Below are positions 53,716 to 61,674 of a stretch of DNA of 64,000 nt, piece after piece (within the stretch, counting starts at the first letter, position 1; each line of letters opens with the position of its first letter). Source of the DNA: Prevotella sp. GTDB taxonomy: Bacteria > Bacteroidota > Bacteroidia > Bacteroidales > Bacteroidaceae. The notes beneath the pieces are model-generated. The model searched no databases. It was given only the letters and a program-made list of their open reading frames with translations, and was not told where the DNA came from. The stretch lies in the NCBI GenBank assembly GCA_017619445.1, contig JAFZSI010000076.1:41744-105743 (forward strand), given 5' to 3'. Both the position numbers and the translations under genes were made by a program.

Positions 53716-53723
53716 CAAATATA
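53716..53723 (-). promoter_or_regulatory. -7 box for the argE-type gene
   Basis: TATATTTG on the minus strand, ending 8 bases before the ATG at 53707; transcription would begin within a few bases of the start codon. Confidence 0.55.
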
Positions 53724-53861
53724 CAGTTTTCTTATGACACCGCCAAGCCCATTCAGCGTTTTTTTATATCAACCATTTGTTTTTGGGCAAATAGCCCTCA
53801 AAACATGCTCACAACTCTTTGAGTTGTTTTCACCAGAATAGGAACCACAATCACAGACCCG

Positions 53862-54010
53862 TGCTTTACGATGAAATTTTCTAGAAAATTTGTCGGTAAC
53901 TCTATGCTTTGTTTTCGTAAAGCATTGGTTGGTGAAAATAAAGCGGTGAGTTACGACAACAACTGATAGGTTTACGATGCAATTCTCTAGAAAATCTGGT
54001 GCTAACCCAT
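53862..54010. repeat. Two palindrome-family copies in a divergent gap
   Basis: ATTTTCTAGAAAAT at 53876-53889 (preceded by GCTTTACGATGAA, followed by TTGTCGGTAAC) and ATTCTCTAGAAAAT at 53982-53995 (preceded by TTTACGATGCA, followed by CTGGTGCTAAC). Between them GAGTTACGACAACAACT (53949-53965) repeats a phrase found at 24859-24874. The remaining gap to 54097 shows nothing else. Confidence 0.88.
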
Positions 54011-54097
54011 CGTGTTGTTTTGGGCGCGCAAAGTACGAGAGAAACAACTCGCAACGTGGCCAACGCGAGAACTCGCGAAAAAAAACATGGCAATAAT

Positions 54098-54130
54098 TTT
54101 GGTGTTTCCGCCAATTTGCATTATTTTTGC
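54098..54130 (+). promoter_or_regulatory. Promoter for the acyl-CoA ligase gene
   Basis: TTTG (54098-54101), 21-base spacer, TATTTTTG (54123-54130). It overlaps a TTG that would extend the frame and so supports ATG 54157. Confidence 0.65.
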
Positions 54131-54156
54131 AGATTATAACAAAACAACTGGTGCTT

Positions 54157-55965
54157 ATGCAGAATAATTGTCATCTCTCGGTGCTTGTTCACAAACAGGC
54201 AGAGAAATATGGTGAGAAGACCGTGCTCAACTACCGCGACTTCGGAAGTCTGAAGTGGCAGACAGCCTCGTGGAACGATTTTTCCAACAGTGTGCGACAG
54301 GTATCGAACGCCATGCTCAACATGGGCATCAAGATTCAGGAGAACGTGGGCGTGTTTGCACAGAACACCGTGCAGGGGCTCTATGTGGACTTCGGTGCCT
54401 GGGGCATCCGCGCCGTCACCATTCCGTTCTATGCCACGAGCAGCGAGCAGCAAATTCAGTACATGATTGGCGACGCTCAGATACGCTTCCTCTTCGTGGG
54501 CGAACAGGAGCAGTATGACAAGGCGCACCGCATTTTCCCGCTGTGCCCCACACTGGAACGCATCATTGTGTTCGACGCCAGCGTGCGTATCAACGCCCAT
54601 GACCCCAACACCATTTTCTTCGACGACTTCATGAAGCTGGGCGAGGGATTCCCGCGCCAGACAGAACTTGAGGAGCTCTACAAACAGGCCTCGATGGACG
54701 ACCTGGCAAACATCCTCTACACCAGCGGCACCACCGGCGACTCGAAAGGCGTGATGCTCACCTACGGACAGTATTATGCGGCTTTCGAAGCCAACGACAA
54801 GTGCGTGCCCGTGGGAGAGAATGACCGCGTGATGAACTTCCTGCCCTTCACACACATCTTCGAGCGCGGATGGACCATTCTCTGCCTCACCGAGGGTGCA
54901 GAACTCATTGTGAACACCTACCCCCGCGAGGTGCAGCAGAGCATGCTCGAAACCCATCCCACGTGCATGAGCTCGGTACCCCGTTTCTGGGAGAAAGTGC
55001 TGGTGGGTGTGAAAGAGAAAATTGAGAAATCGAATGCCGTGGAGCGCAAACTCATGCACAAAGCCTTGGCCGTAGGGCGCAAGCACAACATTGAGTATCT
55101 GAGCCGCGGAAAACGGCCACCACTGCATCTACACATGGAGTATAAGATGTACAACAAGACGCTCTTCAGCCTCGTGCGCAAGCAGCTGGGACTGGAGAAC
55201 GCGCATTTCTTCCCGACAGCAGGCGCGGCCGTGTCGGCTGAAGTGGAGGAGTTCATCCATTCGCTCGGCATCAACATGATTGTGGGCTACGGACTGACCG
55301 AGAGCCTGGCCACCGTCAGCTGCGACCACCTTGGCGAGCCCTTCACCATCGGCTCGGTGGGCAGACCCATCGAAGGCATAGAGATAAAGATTGGCGAGGA
55401 CGACGAAGTGCTCCTCAAAGGACCAACCATCACGAAAGGCTACTACAACCGCCCTGCGCTGAACGAGCAGGCCTTCGACGAGGACGGATTTTTCCACACC
55501 GGCGACGCCGGCTATCTCAAGGACGGCGAGCTGTTCCTCAAGGAGCGCATCAAAGACCTCTTCAAGACTTCAAATGGTAAGTACATTGCACCGCAGATGA
55601 TTGAGTCCAAACTGCTTGTCGATAAGTTCATTGAGCAGATTGCCATCATCGCCGACGAGCGCAAGTTCGTCTCAGCACTCATCGTGCCTGCCTATCAGGA
55701 ACTTGAAGAATACGCCAAGGACAACAACATTGCCTTCAGCAGCCGTGAGGAACTCTGCCAGAACAAACAAATCAACCAGGTGATAAAAGAACGCATCGAC
55801 ACCTTGCAACAGCAACTGGCCAGCTACGAGCAGATAAAGCGGTTCACCCTGCTACCCCACCCCTTCACCATGGAGGCTGGCGAACTGACCAACACGCTGA
55901 AAATACGCCGCCGCGTGCTCAACGAAAACTATAAGGAGCAGATTGACAAGATGTACGAGGAATAA
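54157..55965 (+). CDS. fadD: Long-chain acyl-CoA ligase (AMP-forming)
   Basis: A 602-residue adenylate-forming enzyme that activates fatty acids with ATP and CoA. Motifs: the P-loop-like ILYTSGTTGDSKGVMLTY, FLPFTHIFERGW, VGYGLTESLATVSC (A5), FFHTGDAGYLKDGELFLKERIKDLFKTSNGKYIAP (A7-A8). The C-terminal lysine region TNTLKIRRRVL is present. It lacks a signal peptide. The N-terminus MQNNCHLSVLVHKQAEKYGEKTVLNY is typical of Bacteroidetes homologues. The gene is alone on its promoter; the AT-rich four-helix-bundle gene follows. Confidence 0.9.
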   Translation: MQNNCHLSVLVHKQAEKYGEKTVLNYRDFGSLKWQTASWNDFSNSVRQVSNAMLNMGIKIQENVGVFAQNTVQGLYVDFGAWGIRAVTIPFYATSSEQQIQYMIGDAQIRFLFVGEQEQYDKAHRIFPLCPTLERIIVFDASVRINAHDPNTIFFDDFMKLGEGFPRQTELEELYKQASMDDLANILYTSGTTGDSKGVMLTYGQYYAAFEANDKCVPVGENDRVMNFLPFTHIFERGWTILCLTEGAELIVNTYPREVQQSMLETHPTCMSSVPRFWEKVLVGVKEKIEKSNAVERKLMHKALAVGRKHNIEYLSRGKRPPLHLHMEYKMYNKTLFSLVRKQLGLENAHFFPTAGAAVSAEVEEFIHSLGINMIVGYGLTESLATVSCDHLGEPFTIGSVGRPIEGIEIKIGEDDEVLLKGPTITKGYYNRPALNEQAFDEDGFFHTGDAGYLKDGELFLKERIKDLFKTSNGKYIAPQMIESKLLVDKFIEQIAIIADERKFVSALIVPAYQELEEYAKDNNIAFSSREELCQNKQINQVIKERIDTLQQQLASYEQIKRFTLLPHPFTMEAGELTNTLKIRRRVLNENYKEQIDKMYEE

Positions 55966-56008
55966 GAATTTTCTAAATTAGAAATTAGAAATTAGGAATG
56001 ATGATTGC

Positions 56009-56392
56009 TTGATGCGTATGTTGGAAAGGCGTGAAAACATCATTGTGATTAAAACCGAGGCTTTTGCTGACAGAATTGTAAAAATGCACAAGTATCTTCT
56101 CAAGAAGAATTGCTGTAGCAGAGAATTACTTAGTCAGGTTCTCAGAAGTGGAACAAGCATTGGTGCCAACACGGCAGAAGGACAATTTGCACAATCTAAG
56201 GCTGATTTCTTTACAAAGATGACAATTGCTCTTAAGGAAGCTAATGAAACTCGATTCTGGTTAAAAAGGCTTTATGCAGGTGAATGTTTGAGCGAAATGG
56301 AATATGAGTCTATTCTGACAGATGTTGAAGAAATAATCAGTCTATTAGTAAAAATAACAGAAACAACAAAAGAGAGATACAATAAAAAATGA
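56009..56392 (+). CDS. Four-helix-bundle protein (23S rRNA intervening-sequence family)
   Basis: A 127-residue protein (alternative start ATG 56018). The motif LLSQVLRSGTSIGANTAEGQFAQSKADFFTKMTIALKEANETRFWLKRL is characteristic of the IVP/four-helix-bundle family; its function is unknown. The gene is clearly more AT-rich than its neighbours and is bounded by micro-repeats: TTAGAAATTAGAAATTAGG before it and CATTTCTCATTT units after it, which suggests that it arrived as a unit. In other bacteria such genes sit inside rRNA intervening sequences or are free-standing, as here. Confidence 0.82.
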   Translation: MMRMLERRENIIVIKTEAFADRIVKMHKYLLKKNCCSRELLSQVLRSGTSIGANTAEGQFAQSKADFFTKMTIALKEANETRFWLKRLYAGECLSEMEYESILTDVEEIISLLVKITETTKERYNKK

Positions 56393-56407
56393 GCGAGTAA
56401 TGGTAAT

Positions 56408-56447
56408 CACCATTTCTCATTTAGCATTTCTCATTTCTCATTTTTAT
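56408..56447 (+). repeat. CATTTCTCATTT tandem phrases before prfB
   Basis: CATTTCTCATTTAGCATTTC and TCATTTCTCATTTTT, ending 6 bases before the prfB start codon; reverse complement of the AAATGAGAAATGAGG phrases at 12846, 58738, 60237 and 61676. Confidence 0.8.
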
Positions 56448-56452
56448 AATAA

Positions 56453-57577
56453 ATGATAACCCAAGACCAACTGAAAGATATACTTGACAGAACCGACAAA
56501 CTCAGGCACTATCTGAAGATTGACGAGAAACAGATAGAGTTTGAGGAGGAACAGCTGCGCACACAAGCTCCTGATTTCTGGGAAGACCCGAAACGGGCAC
56601 AGGCGCAGATGAAAAAAGTGAAGGACATACAGAAATGGATTGACGGCTACAAGAACGTGCGCACGCTGGCCGACGAACTACAGCTCGCCTTCGACTTCTA
56701 TCATGACGAGATGGTCACGGAACAGGAAGTAGATGACGACTACCAGCTGGCACTGAAAGCCATTGAGGATTTGGAGCTTAAAAACATGCTCCGCCAGAAG
56801 GAAGACCCCATGGACTGCGTGCTGAAGATTAACAGCGGCGCAGGTGGTACTGAAAGTCAGGACTGGGCACAGATGCTGATGCGAATGTACATGCGGTGGG
56901 CCGAAGCGCATGGCCATAAAGTGACCGTGAGTGACCTGCAGGACGGCGATGAGGCCGGCATCAAAAGTGTGACAATGGAAATCGAGGGTGGCGAATTTGC
57001 TTACGGCTACCTGAAAAGCGAGAACGGGGTGCACCGCCTGGTGCGCGTGTCGCCTTTCAATGCCCAAGGCAAGCGTATGACTTCGTTTGCTTCGGTGTTT
57101 GTATCGCCACTTGTTGATGACACCATCGAAGTGTATGTCGATCCGTCGAAATTGTCGTGGGACACATTCCGAAGCAGCGGAGCGGGCGGTCAGAATGTGA
57201 ATAAGGTGGAATCGGGCGTGCGCCTTCGCTATTGGTACACCGACCCCGACACAGGTGAGGAGGAGGAAATTCTCATTGAGAACACCGAGACGCGCGACCA
57301 GCCCAAGAACAAAGAGCGCGCACTGACGCTGCTCCGCTCGCAACTCTACGACCGTGCCATGAAGAAACGCCTTGAGGCACAGGCAAAAATCGAAGCAGGG
57401 AAGAAAAAAATCGAATGGGGCTCGCAGATTCGCAGCTACGTGTTTGATGACCGCCGCGTCAAGGACCATCGCACCAACTACCAGACCAGCGATGTTGACG
57501 GCGTGATGGACGGGAAGATTGACGGTTTCATCAAGGCATACCTCATGGAGTTTCCCGTCAATGATGAAGACAATTAA
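56453..57577 (+). CDS. prfB: Peptide chain release factor 2
   Basis: Reads UAA and UGA stop codons. The 374-residue protein has the RF2 recognition tripeptide SPF in VRVSPFNAQGKRM and the GGQ hydrolysis motif in SSGAGGQNVNKVESGVRLRY. In many bacteria prfB needs a +1 frameshift at an in-frame UGA after a TAT-CTT pair near codon 25. Here the matching place reads AGG CAC TAT CTG AAG ATT GAC (RHYLKID) with no stop, so the gene is a single frame and lacks that autoregulation. The leader is made of CATTTCTC repeats. The 45-residue membrane protein follows. Confidence 0.95.
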   Translation: MITQDQLKDILDRTDKLRHYLKIDEKQIEFEEEQLRTQAPDFWEDPKRAQAQMKKVKDIQKWIDGYKNVRTLADELQLAFDFYHDEMVTEQEVDDDYQLALKAIEDLELKNMLRQKEDPMDCVLKINSGAGGTESQDWAQMLMRMYMRWAEAHGHKVTVSDLQDGDEAGIKSVTMEIEGGEFAYGYLKSENGVHRLVRVSPFNAQGKRMTSFASVFVSPLVDDTIEVYVDPSKLSWDTFRSSGAGGQNVNKVESGVRLRYWYTDPDTGEEEEILIENTETRDQPKNKERALTLLRSQLYDRAMKKRLEAQAKIEAGKKKIEWGSQIRSYVFDDRRVKDHRTNYQTSDVDGVMDGKIDGFIKAYLMEFPVNDEDN

Positions 57578-57610
57578 TTCAAAATAACAACTTAAAAACC
57601 TAAAATTATT

Positions 57611-57748
57611 ATGAGCAAGAAAAAAGTAAATGCAAAGCGTGAGGCTTACAAAAGAAAGCAAGAACAACAGGGACAGAAGGTGGTGAACTGGATTTTCGGC
57701 GTACTCATTGCCCTTGGCGTTCTCTATGCCATCTATCTTTGTCTCTAA
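57611..57748 (+). CDS. 45-residue single-pass membrane protein
   Basis: It starts MSKKKVNAKREAYKRKQEQQ and ends NWIFGVLIALGVLYAIYLCL. A strongly basic N-terminal half (residues 3-18) is followed by one hydrophobic helix at the C-terminus (about 27-45), so it is probably tail-anchored with the basic part in the cytoplasm. It lies 33 bases after prfB and 21 before the CYTH gene in the same direction. The clean frame, basic-hydrophobic pattern and tight spacing support a real gene. Function unknown. Confidence 0.7.
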   Translation: MSKKKVNAKREAYKRKQEQQGQKVVNWIFGVLIALGVLYAIYLCL

Positions 57749-57769
57749 CCGAAAAACCAGGAGCACATT

Positions 57770-58324
57770 ATGAGCGGACTGGAAATTGAACGCAAGTTCC
57801 TGGTCAGGAAAGGCGACGCGTACCGACGCGCCGCCTTTTCAAGTAGCCGCATCAGGCAAGGCTACATTCCATGCGACAATGCCACTGTGCGCATACGTCT
57901 GCGCCAGCAGGACGAATCCCCCTCTCCTCTCTCCCCCTCAACTCCTCCTCTCTCAAAACAGGCTGAGGCCTTTCTCACCATCAAAGGCCGGAGCATAGAC
58001 GGCGGACTGGCCCGCTACGAGTTTGAGAAAGAAATAACCATTGACGAGGCCGAGCACCTGCTCAACCTGTGCCGCGGGGGCATCATCGACAAGCGCCGCT
58101 ACCTGGTGCGCAGCGGCAATCATGTATTCGAGGTGGATGAGTTCTACGGCGACAACGAAGGGCTCGTCATGGCCGAAGTGGAACTGCAAAGCCAGGACGA
58201 GCCCTATGAGAAGCCCGACTTCATCGGTCCAGAGGTGACCGGCGACCGCCGCTTCTACAACAAGAATATGCTCAGGAATCCCTTCTGCCTCTGGCGCGAA
58301 TCGCTACCAGAAGAATACCGATGA
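57770..58324 (+). CDS. CYTH-domain protein (triphosphate tunnel metalloenzyme)
   Basis: A 184-residue protein with the ExExK signature EIERKF at residues 5-10 and the tunnel-fold strands VRIRLR, AFLTIKGRS, YEFEKEI, KRRYLV, FEVDEF and MAEVEL. Such enzymes hydrolyse inorganic triphosphate or act as adenylate cyclases; in bacteria of this group triphosphatase activity is likely. Between RLRQQD and AEAFLT sits ESPSPLSPSTPPLSKQ, encoded by CCCTCTCCTCTCTCC micro-repeats; relatives have a short turn there. AGGAG lies seven bases before ATG. The 3' end overlaps the VanZ-like gene on the other strand by 53 bases. Confidence 0.85.
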   Translation: MSGLEIERKFLVRKGDAYRRAAFSSSRIRQGYIPCDNATVRIRLRQQDESPSPLSPSTPPLSKQAEAFLTIKGRSIDGGLARYEFEKEITIDEAEHLLNLCRGGIIDKRRYLVRSGNHVFEVDEFYGDNEGLVMAEVELQSQDEPYEKPDFIGPEVTGDRRFYNKNMLRNPFCLWRESLPEEYR

Positions 58325-58691
58325 GCGCGCCCACCGTGGCACCGAAGGCATCGGCCGCAAAGTCAAGCCAGTCGCCGCTGCGGTTGCCACCCGTGCACCA
58401 AGCCTGAGCCAGTTCTATCACACCGCCCATCAGGGCAGGAGCAAGCCAGCCCCAAAGCAACAGCTTTTTGAGGCTGGCTTGCTTTTCATAGCGGTGCACG
58501 TACTCATGCCAAATGACCAGCACCAATAAAGCATACATGCCGATATGCACCCATTTGTCAAAAAACGACACATCCTTCAGCGGCGTTTCGGGTACCGGAA
58601 CCAGACAAGCCACCCATATCGCCGCCGTCAGCAGACTGGACAACGGATAGTTCCTGACCTTTTTATATATATACTTCCAAATTCTTTTCAT
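58272..58691 (-). CDS. VanZ-like membrane protein
   Basis: A 139-residue protein with about four transmembrane helices. The VanZ-family pattern is visible: FFDKWVHIGMYALLVLVIWHEY (DKxxHxxxY) and GGVIELAQAWCTGGNRSGDWLDFAADAFGATVGALIG (ExxQ...R..D..D...N/G). The frame is open much further upstream, but ATG 58691 (MKRIWKYIYKKVRNYP) is chosen because a TACCTTTG box lies at 58718-58725 on the same strand. The function of most VanZ relatives is unknown. The C-terminus overlaps the convergent CYTH gene. Confidence 0.8.
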   Translation of the reverse strand: MKRIWKYIYKKVRNYPLSSLLTAAIWVACLVPVPETPLKDVSFFDKWVHIGMYALLVLVIWHEYVHRYEKQASLKKLLLWGWLAPALMGGVIELAQAWCTGGNRSGDWLDFAADAFGATVGALIGILLVAIRARGRRDS

Positions 58692-58717
58692 TGCCTTTGT
58701 CCTCTTAATTCTGGTTG

Positions 58718-58725
58718 CAAAGGTA
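58718..58725 (-). promoter_or_regulatory. -7 box for the VanZ-like gene
   Basis: TACCTTTG on the minus strand, 27 bases before ATG 58691. The expected -33 position falls within AAATGAG repeats (58738-58770), which give no TTTG. Confidence 0.55.
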
Positions 58726-58737
58726 GCGCAAAAAAAT

Positions 58738-58772
58738 GTGAAATGAGAAATGAGGAATGAGAAATGAGGCAA
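58738..58772. repeat. AAATGAGAAATGAGG tandem phrases
   Basis: Three to four imperfect AAATGAG(A/G)A units in the gap between the divergent VanZ-like and transporter genes, at the -33 position of the VanZ-like promoter. Confidence 0.8.
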
Positions 58773-58843
58773 AAGCCTTGCAAAATTGCCGCTCTTTTCG
58801 TCATTTTCCTTCAAGTTCACAGTTTTTTCTGCCATTAATTTTA

Positions 58844-58851
58844 TAATTTTG
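58844..58851 (+). promoter_or_regulatory. -7 box for the first NSS transporter
   Basis: TAATTTTG followed by C, 26 bases before ATG 58878; the -33 region is only T-rich. Confidence 0.55.
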
Positions 58852-58877
58852 CAGGCAAAACCATTTTTCTGTGTTTT

Positions 58878-60236
58878 ATGTCGAATATTGAGAGAGCGAA
58901 TTTCGGAAGCAAGATAGGCATCATCCTGGCCACGGCAGGCTCTGCCGTTGGCCTGGGCAACGTGTGGCGGTTTCCATATATGGCGGGCCAAAACGGGGGC
59001 GCGGCCTTTATACTCATTTATATATTCTGTGTATTGTTGTTGGGCATTCCGTGCCTTGTCAGCGAGTTCATTATCGGCCGCCACGCACAGAGCAACACGG
59101 CTCGTGCCTACGGCAAGCTGGGCGGCAAGGGCTGGGCCCTGGTTGGCGGCCTGGGTGTGCTCACTGGTTTTCTGATTACGAGCTACTATGCCGTGGTGTC
59201 GGGCTGGTGCCTGCAATATTTATACGCCTCGATAGCAGGACAGTTGAAAGGCGACCCGCAGTATGTGACGGAATATTTCCAGACATTCTCACAAGACCCG
59301 GTGAATCCGGTATTCTGGACGGTGGTAATTCTGTTTGTTACCTGTTTTGTGATTGTCAAGGGGGTGGAAAAAGGCATTGAGCGTGCCTCCAAGCTGCTGA
59401 TGCCCACCCTATTTGTCTTGCTCCTGGTGATTGTGGTGGCCTCGTGTCTGCTGCCGGGTGCAGGCGAGGGAGTCAAGTTTCTGCTGAAACCCGACTTCAC
59501 GATTATCGATAAGAATGTGTTTCTGGGGGCGTTGGGCCAGAGTTTCTACTCGCTGAGCATCGCCATGGGGTGCATTTGCACCTATGCCTCCTATTTCAGC
59601 CGCGACACCAACTTAGGCAAGTCGGCTGTGCAGATTGCCGTCATCGACAGTCTTGTGGCCATTCTGGCTGGCCTGATGATATTCCCCGCCGCCTTCTCGG
59701 TTGGTGTGAATCCTGACAGCGGCCCGTCGCTCATCTTCATCACATTACCCAACGTGTTCAACGAGGCATTTGCCTCGGTGCCCGTCGTTGGTTATGTGAT
59801 TTCGCTGCTGTTCTACGGTCTTTTGGCCCTGGCCGCCCTCACATCGCTCATTTCGCTGCACGAGGTGAGCACGGCGTTCTGCCACGAGGAGTTTCACCTT
59901 TCCCGGCGAACGGCAGCCATTGGCGTGACGGTGGTGTGCGCTGTTATAGGCACATTCTGCTCGTTATCGCTCGGCCATTACGATGGTCTGCAGCTGTTCG
60001 GCAAGTCGCTTTTCGACCTGTTTGACTACACCACGGGGCAAATCATGCTTCCCGTGGGTGGATTCCTTACCTGCGTGTTCTTGGGATGGTTTGTTCCCAA
60101 GAAGTTGGTACGCGACGAATTCACCAACAACGGCACGCTACGCGGCTCGCTGTTCGGCGTGTTCCTATTCGCCGTTAGGTTCGTATGTCCGTTGGGCATT
60201 CTACTCATTTTCCTCCATCAGTTGGGAGTGGTGTAG
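58878..60236 (+). CDS. Sodium-dependent transporter, NSS/SNF family, copy 1
   Basis: A 452-residue inner-membrane transporter of the neurotransmitter:sodium symporter family (LeuT-like). TM1 contains the Na+/substrate motif ATAGSAVGLGNVWRFPYMAGQNGGAAF, TM6 the unwound region LGQSFYSLSIAMGCICTYASYF and TM8 the FALTSLISLHEV-type LALAALTSLISLHEVSTAF. Bacterial relatives take up amino acids such as tryptophan or tyrosine; the substrate is unknown. It is followed immediately by a clear paralogue, with a nearly identical 3' flank, indicating tandem duplication. Confidence 0.88.
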   Translation: MSNIERANFGSKIGIILATAGSAVGLGNVWRFPYMAGQNGGAAFILIYIFCVLLLGIPCLVSEFIIGRHAQSNTARAYGKLGGKGWALVGGLGVLTGFLITSYYAVVSGWCLQYLYASIAGQLKGDPQYVTEYFQTFSQDPVNPVFWTVVILFVTCFVIVKGVEKGIERASKLLMPTLFVLLLVIVVASCLLPGAGEGVKFLLKPDFTIIDKNVFLGALGQSFYSLSIAMGCICTYASYFSRDTNLGKSAVQIAVIDSLVAILAGLMIFPAAFSVGVNPDSGPSLIFITLPNVFNEAFASVPVVGYVISLLFYGLLALAALTSLISLHEVSTAFCHEEFHLSRRTAAIGVTVVCAVIGTFCSLSLGHYDGLQLFGKSLFDLFDYTTGQIMLPVGGFLTCVFLGWFVPKKLVRDEFTNNGTLRGSLFGVFLFAVRFVCPLGILLIFLHQLGVV

Positions 60237-60315
60237 GAGGAATGAGGAATGAGAAATGAGAAATTGTAAATTGGAGTTCCTTGAGCTCCGCGAAAAAATC
60301 TTCAAATTGTAAATA
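60237..60315 (+). repeat. 3' flank repeat, copy 1
   Basis: AAATGAG-type units, then GAAATTGTAAATTGGAG, a near-palindrome GGAGTTCCTTGAGCTCC with following GCGAAAAAATC, and a second AAATTGTAAAT. Copy 2 at 61675-61752 differs at only about four of 76 positions. It may serve as terminator and spacer. Confidence 0.88.
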
Positions 60316-60321
60316 ATCATC

Positions 60322-61674
60322 GTGGCTCGCAGCAAGTTTGGCAGCCGTTTAGGCATCATTTTGGCAACAGCAGGCTCAGCCGTCGGACTGGGCAATGTCT
60401 GGCGTTTCCCCTATATGACAGGGCAGAACGGCGGCGCGGCCTTCATTGTGTTCTATTTTGTCTGCGTGCTGTTGCTTGGTCTTCCGGGAATGATTAGCGA
60501 ATTCATTGTGGGTCGTCACGGTGGCGCCAATGCTGCGCGTGCGTATGACAAGCTTTCACGAGGCAAACCGTGGCGATGGGTGGGCTACCTGGGCATATTC
60601 ACCTCCACCATAATCCTTGGATTCTATGCCGTGGTGGCGGGCTGGTGTCTGCAATATCTTTTCGCCTCGCTCATGGGAAACCTCAACGGCGATGCCGACT
60701 ATGTGGCCCGCTATTTCGCCAGTTTCTCCACCCATCCGTTGAAGCCCTGCCTGTGGGCAGTAGCCTTTGTGCTGATTACGCATCTGGTGATTGTGCGCGG
60801 CATTCAGAACGGCATTGAGCGCGCCTCGAAAATTCTCATGCCAACGTTGCTGCTCTTGTTGGTGGTCATTGTCGTTGCCTCGTGCTTGCTGCCGGGCGCC
60901 TTGCAGGGCATTGAGTTTCTGCTGAAGCCCGATTTCTCGAAAATCAGCCGCAATGTAGTGTTAGAGGCATTGGGTCAGGCTTTCTTCTCGCTCAGTATGG
61001 GCACCGCCTGCCTATGTACCTACGCTTCTTATTTTGGCCGCGATGTAAACTTGGGACGGTCGGCATTGCAGATAGCCCTCATCGACACCATGATAGCAGT
61101 CATGGCTGGTCTGATGATTTTCCCCGCCGCGTTTTCAGTGGGTGTAACGCCCGATGCTGGGCCCTCGCTCATATTCATCACACTTCCCAACGTCTTTCGC
61201 GAGGCTTTTGCAGCCGTGCCCATTGTGGGTCACATCATTGCCTTCATGTTCTATGCGTTGTTAGTATTCGCAGCCCTTACCTCCACCATCTCCATGCACG
61301 AGATTGGCACGGCTTTCTTCCATGAGGAACTGCGTCAGCCTCGTGGCCGTGCGGCTTGGGTGCTCACGGTGGTGTGCAGCGTGATAGCCGTATTCTGTTC
61401 GCTGTCAATGGGTGCGGTTCCCAGTTTGAAAATTCTCGGCCTCAACATTCTCGACTTCTGCGACAAGCTCACCGCGCAATACCTGCTGCCTTTAGGCGCG
61501 TTGCTCACCTGTCTGTTTGTCGGGTGGTACGTTCCGCGTCAGGTAGTGCGCGATGAATTCACCAACAACGGCACACTCCGCGGCTCGCTGTTCGGCATCT
61601 ATCTCTTTGCCGTCCGTTTTGTATGCCCGCTTTGTATTCTGCTGATATTCCTCCATCAGTTGGGAGTGGTGTAG
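60322..61674 (+). CDS. Sodium-dependent transporter, NSS/SNF family, copy 2
   Basis: A 450-residue paralogue of the preceding gene; it starts at GTG 60322 (MARSKFGSRLGIILATAG) because no ATG fits the conserved N-terminus. TM1 AGSAVGLGNVWRFPYMTGQNGG, TM6 LGQAFFSLSMGTACLCTYASYF and the C-terminal VRDEFTNNGTLRGSLFG...LHQLGVV align along the whole length, with divergence mostly in loops (for example SFSTHPLKPCLWAV against TFSQDPVNPVFWTV). The pair probably arose by duplication and may differ in substrate. Followed by repeat copy 2 and the HHH-protein gene, also with a GTG start. Confidence 0.87.
   Translation: MARSKFGSRLGIILATAGSAVGLGNVWRFPYMTGQNGGAAFIVFYFVCVLLLGLPGMISEFIVGRHGGANAARAYDKLSRGKPWRWVGYLGIFTSTIILGFYAVVAGWCLQYLFASLMGNLNGDADYVARYFASFSTHPLKPCLWAVAFVLITHLVIVRGIQNGIERASKILMPTLLLLLVVIVVASCLLPGALQGIEFLLKPDFSKISRNVVLEALGQAFFSLSMGTACLCTYASYFGRDVNLGRSALQIALIDTMIAVMAGLMIFPAAFSVGVTPDAGPSLIFITLPNVFREAFAAVPIVGHIIAFMFYALLVFAALTSTISMHEIGTAFFHEELRQPRGRAAWVLTVVCSVIAVFCSLSMGAVPSLKILGLNILDFCDKLTAQYLLPLGALLTCLFVGWYVPRQVVRDEFTNNGTLRGSLFGIYLFAVRFVCPLCILLIFLHQLGVV

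Noticed and set aside
58692-59216. N-terminal extension of the VanZ-like protein
   Set aside because: The extension crosses the gene's own promoter box and runs antisense into the transporter gene; ATG 58691 gives the normal VanZ length.
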